A stretch of 64,000 nucleotides of DNA. Source: Ulva prolifera. Taxonomy: Eukaryota > Chlorophyta > Ulvophyceae > Ulvales > Ulvaceae. The DNA lies in the NCBI GenBank assembly GCA_023078555.1, contig CM041201.1, positions 4,843,713 through 4,907,712 on the forward strand. Reading direction: 5' to 3'. The position numbers were made by a program, and so were the translations under genes. The stretch's first letter is position 1, and the number at the start of each line of letters is the position of its first letter. The notes below the pieces were generated by a model. That model saw only the letters and a list, made by a program, of their open reading frames with translations, was not told where the DNA came from and made no database searches. Below are positions 11,100 through 23,800 of this stretch, piece by piece.

Positions 11100-13623
11100 A
11101 TGGTGTACATGCGCAAGGTGCCGTTGCACTTGGATCGTAATTTCAAGAGCAGAACATCGGATGTGTACACTAGGCAAGAACAGGTGGGACTCGGTACGTA
11201 TGGTGAGGTTTTTTTAGCAGAGGAACAGAACACCAAGGCGAAAGTCGCGCTGAAACGAATAAAGATTGACATGGTCAAAGAGAAGCGCCAAGGATTCCCC
11301 ATTACTGCTGTCAGAGAGATTCGTGTGCTCAAAGCTCTTCGGCACCCAAATATAGTGGCGTTGATCGAGGTGACACGGTCGAAAGGTGCGGTGATCTCAC
11401 TGCTGTACGGTACAGATCACCTTGGCTCCTCATTGACTCAAAATATCCCGCATAGTGGGCGTTCAGCGACCCATGAAACTGCACCGCGATTCCGAGTGTG
11501 CAGACATGTTGATCGCAGTCATCTTGAACCCGACTACCGAATGCAGTGTGCGTAAGCAACCAATACAAAGGCTCAGTATATCTTGTCTTTGAGTACGTGG
11601 AGCATGACCTGTCGGGGCTGCATGAACGCTTGAAGAAGAGGGACAACAAAACGATGCCCTCGGGATTGCCCCCATCTCTAGCGAAATCCCTCATGAAACA
11701 GATGCTCGATGCCATTGCGTTCTGCCACAGCCACGACGTCCTCCATCGAGACTTGAAAGCCAGCAATGTACTGGTCAGTCAGGATGGCCAGCTCAAGCTC
11801 GCAGACTTCGGACTAGCCCGGTTTCTGCCCAAGCAAGAGGATCTCACTTACAGAGTTTGCACGCTTTGGTACAGGTGTGAACCGGCACGTCACCTGCTGA
11901 TGACTGGCGCTTGCCAACCAACAGATCTGACTCTAGTGTCTTACGTACTCGACCATGCATGTGAGGCATGCTCCTAGACCAGGGCACACAAGGGCACACG
12001 TCAATGTCCAAGAGGATACGGCTCAGTAATTCAGATTTACTTTACTTTACACGACCTCCGGCTGCCTTGCATGCGCACACCAAGGCACACTTGCAGGCCA
12101 CCCGAGCTGCTGCTGGGGAGCGCCAAGTACGGCGCAGAGGTGGACATCTGGTCTGCAGGCTGCATTTTCTTTGAAATGCTGACGGGGTCTGCCCTGTTCA
12201 CCGGGGACAAAGAGATATCTGTGCTGCGGAATATCATGTCGCTGCTCGGGCGGCCCTCCTGGCCGCCATCGGAGGGTATACCGGCCGCCGAGTCCTTGAA
12301 GCAGTGCGGCTCCACCTGTGATATGCATGCGTGGCACTCATAGCTGCGCGCCTCTGCTTGCACGCTGGTGGCAGCCCCGCTGTTGCAGCATGCTGCTGCC
12401 GCATCTCTGTCACACGTGCCTGTTACCTCCAGCCCACCAGCGGACCCTCGTCCTGGGACAAACTGTAACAGACCTCTGCTCCCAGCTCAGCATGTGGTGC
12501 ATCTCAGAGCCACGCATGACTGATTTCCAAGGCAACGCTGCTGTGCTCGGCGCAGCATGGACTGCTACCAGCTCCACCACCAGATACAGCTGGCCATGTC
12601 CGGAAACAGTGCCTGCTGCCAGCTCGTGTGCCCCACTGGCTGAATTGGCGACTGAGTAGCCCACTCCTCCGCCTGGCACGGCGCGTGTGATCACTCCGCC
12701 TCGGCCACTGCACGCATGCGCTCATGTCAGCTTGCGCCGGCGCCCCCCCCTGAGCACACGCTCTGCTGCAGCTACTCAAAGCTACCGCAAGACGTCGAGC
12801 AGATGAGCTTGCGCGACCACGTACTGCGGTCGATGCGGCCGCGCGAGGTGGACCCCGTGGCGCTGGACCTGCTGCTCCGCATGCTCTCCCTGGACCCCGG
12901 GCAGCGGCCATCGGCGCGGGCGTGCCTAGAGCACAGCTATTTCTCGTCGGGCGTGTCGCTCATGACGGCGCCGGAGTTCCGGGAGCTGACGCACGGCATG
13001 CCGATGTCGCATGAGTACGCCGTGAAGCAGGACCGCAGCCGATCCCGTGCCGGCCGCGGCGCTGCCGGTGCGCAGCTCTCCCGCCCCTGTGCTCTCGTGG
13101 CGCCATGGTGCCATCGCTCTGTCGCCAAGCCCGGCACAAACCATGCAAGGCACAGCTGCTGACTCGTAGATTACATACAGAGGCCCAGCTGCAGAATATG
13201 GTTCGGGCTGGTGCATGCATATCGGGAGGAGAATACCCGTCACCGGTCTACAGCCACCCAGAAAGCCCCAGGCCAGAATTTCCGTTGGCCCTGAGCGTGT
13301 TCCGTCGCGCGATGATCAACCATTGCGAGGCGAGTCTTTAGCAGCAGCTGGAGTGGAAGCGATGGCCCTCCGGCGCTGCATTGCGCCATAGCTCCTACGA
13401 CGTCTGGACCTGGGTTTTGGGAGAAGGGCACCAGGGCGCAGGTCGCCAGCATAAGATGGTGCTGTGACAGTGGCTGTGGGTTTGTGCAGGTGCTGCGCCG
13501 GCGGCAGCCGCTTCCGGGCCCCCCGGATCGCCATATTCTCGGCCTGCTAGGCCGGGGGGCTACGCACCCGGGCCGGACTACAGACATGGGCCGGCGGCGG
13601 GGCAGTCGGGATACCCGTACTGA
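11100..13623 (+). CDS. Cyclin-dependent kinase, CDKC/CDK9 type
   Basis: Five exons (11100-11385, 11547-11874, 12097-12303, 12772-13067, 13490-13623) join in phase to 416 residues. The family phosphorylates the RNA polymerase II C-terminal domain with a cyclin T partner to release elongation. Visible motifs are the glycine loop GLGTYGEVF, VALKRIK with the ATP lysine, and GFPITAVREIRVLKALRHPN, the PITAxRE helix of the CDK9/12/CDKC group. The catalytic loop is HRDLKASN (HRDIKGSN is commoner in this group), followed by DFGLAR and the T-loop VCTLWYRPPELLLG. The last exon encodes a Gly/Pro/Tyr-rich tail ending SGYPY, as in plant CDKC proteins. The intron before it begins gtgcg and the exon after it begins gtgctg, but only one join keeps frame. 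CDK12/13 is the alternative assignment; these are usually longer with RS-rich arms, which are absent here. Confidence 0.93.
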
Positions 13624-14613
13624 TGAGTAGAGCGCCAACGACTCGGCGGGGTCGTGCACAGTTGCTGTGTGCATGGCGTCCCCGTGCTGTTTGTCGTGTA
13701 GACGCTGCCTGGGGTGAGCGCGGGGGGCCGTGCCCGACAACCTGGCTTGCAACCAGTTCAAATTGCTTGGGGTCTGTTGTCCGGTGCTCGTTATCTGCGG
13801 GTGTGAGATTACGATGATGTAAATGAATGCAAACAAAAGTACTGCTGCTAACTGGTCAATGAGCATGCACACATTTGCCGATGCACATGTGTCGATGACG
13901 CAGGTGACTACTGGCGCGCATGCGCAAGCCAGAGAAGTAGCCTGCATGCCGGCTGCAACTTCTGGGCTTGTGCGGCATGCGCAGGCTGTGCCTTCCTGTG
14001 CGCAGCAGAAGCCGCGTGAACACACGGCTTGTAGCGCGGCCTCACGCGCTACATGTACCCCACTCTGGAGTGGGGACTAACATCGTTCGCACCGCGGCGA
14101 TCTGCGGCACTATCCTCACAAGTTCGTCCAGGAGCTGTTTCATGGAATTGGGCGCACAGAGCATCCGGAAGCACAAATGTTGATATCAAGGTCCTTTCGT
14201 CACTTCCAGCTGTGTCCTTTTTGTGCAATGCATTGTGGGAGGCTGGCAGTCGTTGTACGTGGTCTGAAGCTTCTCGAGCACGACGATTCTGTTGCGACGC
14301 TTGCCACCCTCTCGTGTAGCAGACTCACGGATCAAGTTTAATTGCGACCTTGGAGGGCAAAGTGTCGCTGACTTCCCGTTGGCTGGTCTGTCGTATCGCA
14401 ACACGTCAGCTTTCGCATTGCTTGCTGGGGACTCCGTTAATGCGGGCTAAGATGGCTTAAATTCAGGCTGTAGGAATGTATACAGTGTAGCTGAGTTCTG
14501 GAGCATCGTTCGGCTCTTCAAAATCTCGCTTTCTTGGTTGCGCTGTCTTTGGGATCAGAAGTCGTTTCATTGGTGAGTTTGCCAACAAGGGGAACCCGAC
14601 CCTGCACAGCTCG
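13624..14613. other. Intergenic, CDKC to PI4K
   Basis: This holds the CDKC 3' UTR and presumably the promoter of the PI4-kinase gene. A TGTAA motif at 13818-13822, about 195 bases after the CDKC stop, is a candidate chlorophyte poly(A) signal. Short open frames here have no recognisable content. Confidence 0.5.
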
Positions 14614-17600
14614 ATGCCTCATGGAGACGTAATTTCACCATCCATAGGCTCTGTAATAAGCAGTGCCGCCGGTGGATGCCGGATGGAGGCGTTAGCTCCA
14701 GGGCGTGCACAGCGGTCCAGCACACAATCAGCGGGACCAACCCAAGTGCAGAACGATGAACGGAATGTTGTGACCACAGAGCCGCTGCGAGCAGCTGAGA
14801 AGGAGTCCCAATCAGCTGGCATGTTCCGGGACGGAGCAATTAACACTGCACCTTTGATAGAGCAGCAGCTGCAGCCGCGCGGAGCCAGCAGTTCTCCACA
14901 GCTTTTAGTCCAGGTCCTGGTGGAGAGCTCTTTCGGTCAGAAGGCGACGTTGCCTGTGTCGGGCTGTGACACCATCCGGGAGCTGAAGATGCGACTTGCA
15001 AACAAGTCCTGGTTCACATCAAAGCACTGCCTCTTCTTTGGCGGCAAGGAGCTACTTGACCATGACATGGTCGCAGACATTGTAAATCAGGTCAATACCG
15101 CGGCCAATCCCAATTACCTCCACGTGTTCGTTCGTGCGAAGGATGTTCGTTACGGCAACATCTCCACCTCAGCAGCCTCTACCTCTTTCGGCAACCTGAG
15201 GGCTCTTGATGCTGCGGAAGCTGCAGACGCCCATTCTCCTCCAAAAGACTCCTTCACTCCCCGAGCGCCGCCTCAATCCAGTGACGACCTGGCCCTCGCC
15301 ACAGTTTCCTCCTCGGATGCAGCAGACCTCGCTCCGGTGCTCCACATTGTGATCCGCAAGAGCTCACATGTCACCTGGAGCTCTGCATCACGCACGGGCG
15401 AGTTCGAACTCACCGTGCGGGCCACAGACACAGCAGACCAACTCAAGCAGCAGCTGCTGCCCAGTTCGGGCGATGCATGCTCCCCAGCTCTTCACAGCGA
15501 TATCAACCTTTTTCACAACGGTGTGCGGCTTCAGGTGCGCTCAGTCCTCCTGTGCCGTCCTGCTCAAATCTCGTCTGATCATCCCACAGTGCCCCCCGCC
15601 CACACGACTACCGCCGCGACCACCGCACGTGGATTCTGTGATCACTGACTCCCGTGGACCGAGCCGCAAAGACAAACGAGGGACCACCCGCAGACTGCAA
15701 CTGGTCTCCCGCCTTGAGCAGGGCCTGCAAGCATGCCTGCAGCCCATGAGGCCACAGCGCACATCCGCCACTCGACCACAGGTCAACAGCTCGTGGCATG
15801 CAGGCGGACAGACCCCTTCTGACGTACGGCCTGTCTGACGGGGACGTGCTGGACATTGTGCCATGGGAGCCGGCGGTGCGCTCCGTGCGCTCAGCCATCC
15901 CCGCCGCCGTGTCCGCCGGCACCACCATCGAGCTGCACCAGCCGGTGCTGTCCTCCCCGACGCACGCCCTGTACATCAGCTGGCAGAAGGCCGCCGACGG
16001 CCTCCGCTCGGGTGCGCCCCGCGCCTTCCATGCGCTGCACCACCGCACACCTGCCTCCCTCGCATCATGCGAGCGAGACCTCGTATGCGGCTGCGCGAAC
16101 AGCCTCCTGCGTCATCCTGTGGAGCGGCTGGAACAGCACTTACCATCGCTCTGTAGCTCTAAGCCTGGGCCTCTGGTGTTTCAAGACATGCACTGGCTTT
16201 CTCGGTACATACGGGCGCTATCAGCACACCTGTGGACATAGTGCATGCATGCGCTGCGTCTGCACACTGCTCGAGAGCATGCGTGTGTGCAGGGATCGTG
16301 CCGGAGCTCGCGCCGTCAGGCACCGGGGGTTCGTATTTCCTGCGCGGCCCCGACCGGGCCGTCGTCGCGGTCTTCAAGCCGATGGATGAGGAGCCCAACA
16401 TGCGCAACAACCCGCGCAGCCTCGCGCGCTCGCCCTCGCCGCCGTCGTCCGCGTCGCCCCCAGGCCTCGCGCTCGCTCCGGCCTGCGTGCGACGCGGCGT
16501 GCTGCCCGGCGAGGGCGCGCTGCGGGAGATCGCGGCATACCTGCTAGACCACGGCCACCGCGCCGGCGTCCCCGCTACGGCCCCCGTCTTCCTGACGTAC
16601 CCCGATGGCTCCTCGAAGCACGGCAGCCTGCAGCAGTTTGTCACCGCAGACTGCGACTGCGAGGAGATGGGGTACAGCGCGTTCTCCGTGGAGGAGGTAC
16701 CCCCCCCCCCCCCCCCCCCCCTTTTGGTCGAGGGCCTCTGCTCATTACTGACCGCGTGGCTGCAGCGTGGGCACTGGCGCCGAGCTGTGTGGAGGTGCTG
16801 ACGTGGGGGGTCTGGATGCAGGTGCACAAGATCGCGGTGCTAGACCTGCGGCTGTGCAACGCGGACCGCAACGGCAGCAACATCCTCGCGCGCCGCGTTG
16901 ACGGCGAGTGGCTGCTGACGCCGATCGACCACGGCTTCTGCATGCCCGACTCCTGGACAGACATGGCGTTCGTCTGGAGCTCCTGGCGCCAGGTGCGGCG
17001 ACCCGGCTGTGGGGAAGCACTGCCCGGCGTGCCCTTCATGTAGATCACCCGCATGGCGTGTACTGATGGCACCGCCTGTTTTGACGCTGCATGCATGGTT
17101 ACTGCTGGGCATCCGGCATCGGTCTCTGTCCCGCTGCTGTAGTGCATGGCCTGGCAGCGGTGTCGGTTGGCGCTGGGTGTGCTCGAGTTGGGGCCCCGCT
17201 GTGCAGGCCAAGGTGCCATTTGACCGGGACACGGTGGAGTACATCATGGGGCTGGACGCGGGCGGCGACCTTGCGATGCTGGCGGAGTGCGGCGTGCGCG
17301 TTCGGCCCGCCTGTGCGCGTGTTTTCAAGGCCGCAACCATGGTCCTTAAGAAGGTCGCCGCTCGCGGACTCTCTCCTCGGGACGCTGCCGACATCCTGGA
17401 GCGCAACACCCTGCGAAAAAGTACGATGGAAAAAATGCACAGGTGCGACTTTCAGAGCCGTCTTTTTGCGGGGCCGGCCGGGCGTGTAGATGACCTGGGG
17501 CCTGTGCACTGACAGAGGTAGAGCATGATGGTGGGGTCGTTTGTGCAGGGTGGCATGCGAAAAGGCTCTCCGCGAGGAGGAAGGCGAGGAGCTTGAAACA

Positions 17601-17753
17601 AGCACGACCACGGGCGCTGTACTGATCAAGTCCAAACGTAGCTTGTCCTCCACAATGACACCAAAGAACGATGCTTTGTACCTCAAGCATCTGGACGATC
17701 TGCTTGAGGAGTACCTAGATGATCTCCACGATGATGCGATTGAGTTCCCATGA
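14614..17753 (+). CDS. Phosphatidylinositol 4-kinase gamma with two ubiquitin-like domains
   Basis: Six exons (14614-15534, 15804-16011, 16293-16696, 16822-16992, 17207-17442, 17549-17753) join exactly to 714 residues. The N-terminal half carries two ubiquitin-like folds at roughly residues 95-175 and 243-335 (LLVQVLVESSFGQKATLPVS; later VLHIVIRKSS and YGLSDGDVLDIVPW, the second interrupted by intron 1). The kinase domain starts near residue 375. It shows GTGGSYFLRG, VAVFKPMDEEP with the ATP lysine, GEGALREIAAYLLDH, the catalytic loop DLRLCNADRNGSNIL and the activation segment IDHGFCMPD. This is the type-II-like PI4K gamma architecture of plants. Family members phosphorylate phosphatidylinositol or, in several plant cases, act mainly as protein kinases, so lipid activity is not assured. 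Intron 3 starts with GTAC followed by a 22-base C run. A disordered Ser/Pro/Ala insertion follows the NNPRSLARS segment. Confidence 0.93.
16700..16721. repeat. Poly-C tract, 22 bases, beside a splice donor
   Basis: The run begins at the fourth base of PI4K intron 3, directly after the donor gaggag|gta. The intron is only 125 bases long and the run takes up about a sixth of it. Confidence 0.95.
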
Positions 17754-18167
17754 TGTCGCACAGTCTATGATGTATGCCTAGTGGAGCTCTGCACCAGCAT
17801 GTATTACATGGACTCTGATTGGAGAGCTGGTAGAGATGTGTAACCAATGGCCTGAACATTGCTGAAGCATGGAAGATGTAAAAAATAAATCACTATACAT
17901 CACTTTTCTTGACTGGCGCTTCAAGAGATCATGAACCAAAGCAATCTACATTGCCCCAAGCTACTATGTCACGCAGATGAATCAATCTGCCTGGGTATGT
18001 TATACATTGTTATCATTGATCTTCTCTGGAGACCCTACGTGCTCCCTGGGTGGCTGAAGGCATCTCAATGCTCTGGCCACGAAAACTGCGGATTGCCTTC
18101 ACGCTGGGTAGAATCAGCTGCACCTCACTTGTGTGTCTACCCTCTGGATCTGTATCTTAGTGTCGGT
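17754..18167. other. Convergent 3' ends of PI4K and CBM20 genes
   Basis: The two genes end tail to tail 414 bases apart. A TGTAA at 17839-17843 lies 86 bases after the PI4K stop and is a candidate poly(A) signal. No further gene is visible. Confidence 0.5.
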
Positions 18168-21100
18168 TCATGCAGTCTTCACACCTCGCATTTCGTCAAC
18201 AGCAGACATGGCCAGTGCTGCTAACAAAACTAGCGGTGCCCTCTGTGTCTCCAGCTTGGCTGCACCCACCGCCTCCAAATGCTCAGCTGCAAGGCAGATG
18301 GCAGCACGAATCTCGATCTTGGCCAGTTCAGGCGTTTTCCAGGCTGATGGGTCATCATTCAGGAGCATTTTCACCAGGTGCGCCACCTTGTCCTCATCAG
18401 ACAAGTTGCTGTCCAGAGCCTGCACCAAACTCCTGCAGTGTTGGCACACAGCCGACACCATGGAGACATTCGTGACCCGAACATGTCAACGGCAACATGC
18501 CATTCAAAGGCAACCAACAAGCACGTTCAACTGCTTGCAGCAGTACTGTCATCCTGCACACGCCGACAGCGCTACCCACGTATGCTATTCGAGGGCGAGT
18601 GCTGGACACTGTGATGTGTCTCCAGGATTCAGCAACAGCGAAGTCAAATCAAGCTGCAGCACTGTCGCGGATGTCCAGCCTGCACACCTTCAGGATGCGC
18701 TGCACATCGGTCGTCATGACCTGGTTCACGCCATCCTCTAGCGCCTGCATGCCCTTTGGCCCGAGCTTGCGCCGCATCTCTTCCGCACGCGTAGCCACCC
18801 TCTTCACCATCATGGCCCGAGCCTCCTCCTGCGCAGCCACGCGAGCTTGTGCCTCCGTCTCGGCCTCCACAGCAGCCATCACCTGCGTCACCTCTGCCGC
18901 CGATTCGCTCTGCGAACTCACATCTGCGCGCCGCGACCTCTCGTACTTGCCGAGCCGCTCATGCGCAGCCGTGCGCGGCTTCTCCGGGCCCTTGCCCTGT
19001 ATGCGGCGCGCGAGATCTGCGGCCGTGACGAACGCGGAAAGCACCGGCCCCGCGGCGCCCTTTGCACGGATCGCCGAGTTGCGGGAGCTGCCGATCGCGG
19101 TGGCAACACCGTACACCCCCGCAATGAGCGCAACGTCGGTGATATCGACGGCGATGCCGCCGGCGAGCGTGGCGGCGCCGAGGCCGGCGGCGGCCATGCC
19201 GGCGTATGCGCCGACGCGGCCGATCAGGCCGACCTCGTCCTCTGGCCTCACATCCGCGACGTCCTCTGCCCTGACTGAGCCCGGGTCCTCGATCAACTGC
19301 ATGCTCACACGGCCACGCCTGGTGCGGGGTGCTACACCATCAATACGAACAGGTGCAGTGGCGTTGCAATCAAACACATGTCCGGCACGCAGCGATGACT
19401 GGCCAAAGTCCAAGGGCACAAATTTTGGTGTCACAAACAAAGTCAGCCTGTTGATCCGGTTTACTATGACATCCGGCAGAATACTCTGTGTGAAGGGAGA
19501 ACAGGTGAGCGTGAAGCCTCTGAAATACACAGCTGTGTCCATCCATTGCCATGGAGGCTCGTTCACCAGCCAAGTGGCATGCTGCTGTTGACTGACACAT
19601 GAACGAGTGCGTGGACCAGCGGCACTGAGGCGCATCGGAGGAGGGGAGAGGGGGGGCGCACGACGCCATTAGAGTCAGTGAGCAGGCCGTCGGGGCCCTG
19701 CGAGAGGGGCGTCGTTACAGTCACAGTGCCCGTCTCGGAGTCGTACTCATGGCCGCCGCCGCGCACAACGACCGTGCTGCCGTCCTCGCTCACGTCCAGG
19801 CGCCCCTTCTGCAGCTGGAATGTGCCGTCGTCTTCGACCTCAGCGGCGGCAGCGCCGGCGGGTGGCGCGCCGGCCTCCGCAAGCACCGCGAGCTGCTCCG
19901 GCGTGAGCACCATGTCTTCCAGGCCTGCAGAGCGGGCTGCATGGCTGTGACACTGGCTGGCAACTGACGCAGGGCCCTGTGCATGGCTGGGACAGGCACC
20001 TGTGCCGTGCTGAGAGCGCAACTTGAGCCGCTGGGCAGTGCCGGGCAGACGCGGAGCTGCACAGATGGTGTGACAGCGCAGTGGCTGGCTGTAGGGACAC
20101 CAGCTGTGGCATGCACACATTGACAGCTGCTTGCACAGAGCATGAAAGACTCTAACACGGCATGAGTGCACGCTTGGGCGAAACTGCTAGATACGCTCAG
20201 GCAGCACCGGCATATGTGGTTGCACATCTCGGGCTGATGCAGACTACTCCGCTGTACTGAGACACGCCTGAGCAAAATTTGCCTGGAGTGCTGCGATCTC
20301 AGGACACACTGACGGCCTGCAGCTGCAACACAGACAAGGAGGCGCCGTCTCTGGGCTGATCGCACCTGCTGCAAGTGCATCACCGTTCTGTGGCCGGTCA
20401 CTGCTGGCCAGCGCGGCGCCATCGGCACCTGCTGTGTCTCGCACAGCCCACGGAGCGTCTGCGGGCGGGCCCTCAGGCACCTGCGCTGATCGATCGGCAG
20501 TCATTGGCCAGTCCTGCACGCTCTGTGGCAGCGCTGTGGGCAGCGCAGTCTGTCCTGCTGCCTTCTGATCCGTCGTGTCCAATGAAACATTCGCAGTTGC
20601 GCCTCGCTCCTTCACATCCCCAGGAGCGGGGGCTGCCCCTGGCTGTGCAAAGGGTGGCACGGACGCTGCAGAATCTGCTGCGCCCTCTGCCACCGCAGTG
20701 GACCCCTCAGAATCCGGTGGCGCTTCCTTGGCTCCCGTGGCATCTGCCGGCGCACTCTTGGCTAGCGGCCACTCTGATGCAATGCCTTCAAGAACTGCAA
20801 GGCGGCCCTCTGCGTGGACCGCGGCAGCGGTCGCGGCAGCCGCATCAGCCTCAGCAGCCTCAGCCTGCTCCAGGGCAGCGGCCTTCGCCCGCGCAGCCTC
20901 CTCCGCCTGCGCCTCCAGCGCCTGCACCACCTCTTCATCTGACGTGTACCCCAGGTCCTCGCTCATGTCCAGACCTGCCGCGGCAACCACAGCAGCAGAG
21001 GGCCACATCACGCTGCCCCCTGCACGCTTCGCCTGTGCTGCCTCGGCGACGCCATCCTTGCCTGCAGCGCCCTGTGCGGTGAGGGACACAGCACCATGGG

Positions 21101-23800
21101 CCCCGGTGGATGCAGCTGTGACTGGAGACCCGCCCTTTGCATCTGCCTCCTGGGTGGCCTGCTCTACCTGGTCAGATGCCCAAGGCTTCTTCTGTTGCAC
21201 CTTTTCTTTCGCGACTCCTGGACTGTCGGAGGTAGCATCCTCATTCTTGGCCTCCATCGCAGTAGTGGTCATGGCCTCCTCAGTCTTCACCTTGTCCGCT
21301 GCAGCCTTCTTGATCGCAGCTTTCTCTTCCTCGGCCGCTGCCGCCTCCTCAGCCTTTGCCTTCGCTGCCTTGGCCTTTTTGGCCTTCGCCTTCTCAGCTT
21401 CGGCCTTCTCCGCCTCAGCCTTCTCAGCAGCAGCTTTATCGGCCTCAGCCTTAGCCTTCTCAGCCTTTGCCTTCTCAGCAACTACCTTCTCAGCTTCGGC
21501 CTTCTCCGCCTCAGCCTTCTTAGCAGCAGCTTTCTCAGCCTCGACCTTCTCAGCAGCAGCCTTCTGCGCCTTTACATTCTCAGCCTTCTCGGCAGCAGCC
21601 TTCTCAGCAGCTACCCTGTCAGCTTCGGCCTTCTCCGTCTCAGCTTTCTCAGCAGCAGCTTTGTCAGCCTCAGCCTGCTCAGACTTTGCCTTCTCGGCAG
21701 CTACCTTCTCAGCTTCGGCCTTCTCCGCCTCAGCCTTCTCAGCAGCAGCTTTATCAGCCTCAGCCTTCTCAGCTTTCACCTTCTCAGCGGCAGCCTTCTC
21801 AGCTTCGGCCTTTTCGGCTTCGGCCTTCTCAAGCGCAGCCTTCTCCGCCTCAGCTTTTATCTTCTCAGCTTTCTCGGCTGCGGCCTTCTCAGCCTTCACC
21901 TTCTCAGCAGCAATTTTATCAGCTTCAGCCTTCTGAGCAGCAACCTTCTCGGCCTCGGCCTTCTCTGCAGCAGCTTTCTCGGCCTCAGCTTTCACCTTTT
22001 CCGCTTCAGCCTTCTCGGCAAGAACCTTCTCAGCCCTTGCCCTCTCCGCCTCGGCCTTCTCAGCCCTTGCCTTGTCAGCCTCAGCTTTCTCAGCAGCCGC
22101 AATGGCGGCATGTAGCTTCTTGGCCTTCGCAGCCATGACCTCTTCTGATGCAGCTTTCGCAGCAGCTGCAGCCTCTGCAGCAAGCTGAGCTGTCTTCGAC
22201 TCTTCAGATAAAACCGCATCAGCTTCAGCCTGCTTGGCAGCCTCATCTGTGGCATCTGCCATGACAGGCGCAGTTTGCTCTGCGGACGCCTTGGGTGCCC
22301 CAGCCCGGACCTCATCAGAACTGTCAGAATCGGACCCGTAGACTGCCTCTTCCTTCACAGTGATCATGCGCTGCGAGTCAGCTACCCCTGACACCACATC
22401 TGCAACAGCTGCAACAGCTGCCACCGTTGCTGCTGACGCCGGTTGCGGTGTAGACAGGATGCTTGCCCTGGACTCGCCGTCCCAGGTGCAACCCACCTCG
22501 AGTATGTCGCCCTCCTTCAGACCCAACAATGTTGGGTCCACGATTGTGTTCTCTCCGCTCTGCCACTGGCACCAGTCATTGCTGCCCTCGACCGCTTGGA
22601 CGACTTTCCAATCGACAGGAGTGTCCACAGGCAGCTCAAGCTCCAGCTGCCAAATGTTGTCGGGGGTCCATGTGAAAGCAGGAGCCTGAGGGAACCGCCA
22701 GCTGCCCAGCACAGGGGAGCTGCCGACGAGCTTCAGGTGCTGACCAAGGCAGAGCTGCAAAGCAGTCTTCTCAATTGGTAGCAATTATGTGTTACCAGCT
22801 CAGCAAGCTGCAATGGGACAAACCAGGAAATTCGTGACGCCGAAGAACATGTTGCAACCTTATGTCAAACGCTTGGTGCAGTGATGCAAGAGCGCACCTC
22901 TTTCTGAATGGCAATGCGTGCTGTGTAAGTTGGCACCGCTGCAGCATCGATCTCTTCAGCCACCCCACCGTTACCAGTCGTCCCAAACGAATCGTTCTGT
23001 ACGACCAAAACGAATGTTAGCGGCGAGGCGTTTGGGGACGCGCGTGATACGGGGAACTCTAACATGTGGGGAAGCAGAACAGCACCTGCAGCGGCGTAGC
23101 GCTGGAATAAGACTCCGGTTGCCCCCAACAGGATGTTATACTGATTCCTGGAGATGATATTTCGTTCAGGTTTGCTGTCCGATCGTCCCCACCCTCCCAC
23201 TCAGCGAAGGCTAGATCTTCGGGGACTCGCACAAACTTGTACTGGATGACAGCGTCAGCGACGGAGACGGAGCCTCTCCATACATGTCCCGGATGCCACT
23301 CCAGCTTGACACCATTGAGGTGATTCCATTCACCAAGTTCGGGAGCGCTACCCACAACCACGACTTCTTCGCCCACGGCAACCTGCGAAGATGGCAAGGA
23401 TGAGTGGGCATATTCTCAAACCACGGCGCAAAGAGCACGTGAGCTGCAGCGAAACTCTGAGCTGTATTCACAAACAGAGTGTTCTCATAGGGACACACTT
23501 ATGGAACTGCGTGCATCGCAGCAGTTCTGCATGGATATCTCGCAGAGCGTCCGAACGTGTGGCGCGAACGAGCTCTCAGCAATAGGAGCGTACCTCACGC
23601 GTCACCTCGAAGAAGACACGCTTGACCGATGCTTCTTCTCCTGAACTAGCGCCTCCAGGTGCAGGCGAAGGAACGGGCCTTGTCTGCACCGGGGACGCCT
23701 GGGCGCGCCCAAGCGGTGAAGTGCGGCCATGTACGACTTGCGATCCTGGAACTGCATCCACACGCAGATCTAAAGTCATGATTTTGATGGCCATGTGCAT
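18168..23800 (-). CDS. Tandem CBM20 starch-binding, long coiled-coil protein
   Basis: Exons on the minus strand: 23800-23594 (start tentative), 23382-23086, 22996-22898, 22754-20366, 19924-19662, 19296-18688 and 18419-18168. All phases close, for about 1371 residues. Two CBM20 domains open the protein. The first runs from VKRVFFEVTRE to VVVVGSAPELGEWN, WHPGHVWRG and WEGGDDR; the second runs from TARIAIQKE to LKLVGSSPVLGSW, WQLELELP and W-K/W-Q-W aromatics. About 270 residues of imperfect AEKAEAEK-type heptads follow (DNA about 21330-22130), a very charged coiled coil, then an acidic Ala-rich region. Near the C-terminus is a hydrophobic Gly/Ala stretch (AGMAAAGLGAATLAGG onward, about 40 residues) that could be membrane-associated, then helical ends. 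CBM20 binds starch. With no catalytic domain, a scaffold at the starch granule or pyrenoid is my inference, by analogy with Chlamydomonas SAGA1. Subcellular targeting is unproven: no clear transit peptide is seen and the 5' exon may lie further upstream. Confidence 0.85.
21330..22130 (-). repeat. Degenerate Ala-Glu-Lys coding repeat
   Basis: Within the large exon of the CBM20 protein, a degenerate unit encoding AEKAEAEK/AEKAAAEK variants repeats for about 800 bases. Synonymous variation between units is high, unlike the 27-bp array at 1.7 kb, so it is old or under coding constraint. Its composition also keeps two plus-strand frames open; those are shadows. Confidence 0.85.

Noticed and set aside
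20575-21936. Long plus-strand open frame of about 450 codons, Ser/Ala/Phe-rich
   Set aside because: It is the antisense of the AEK coiled-coil coding repeat on the minus strand; its composition is fully explained by that repeat.
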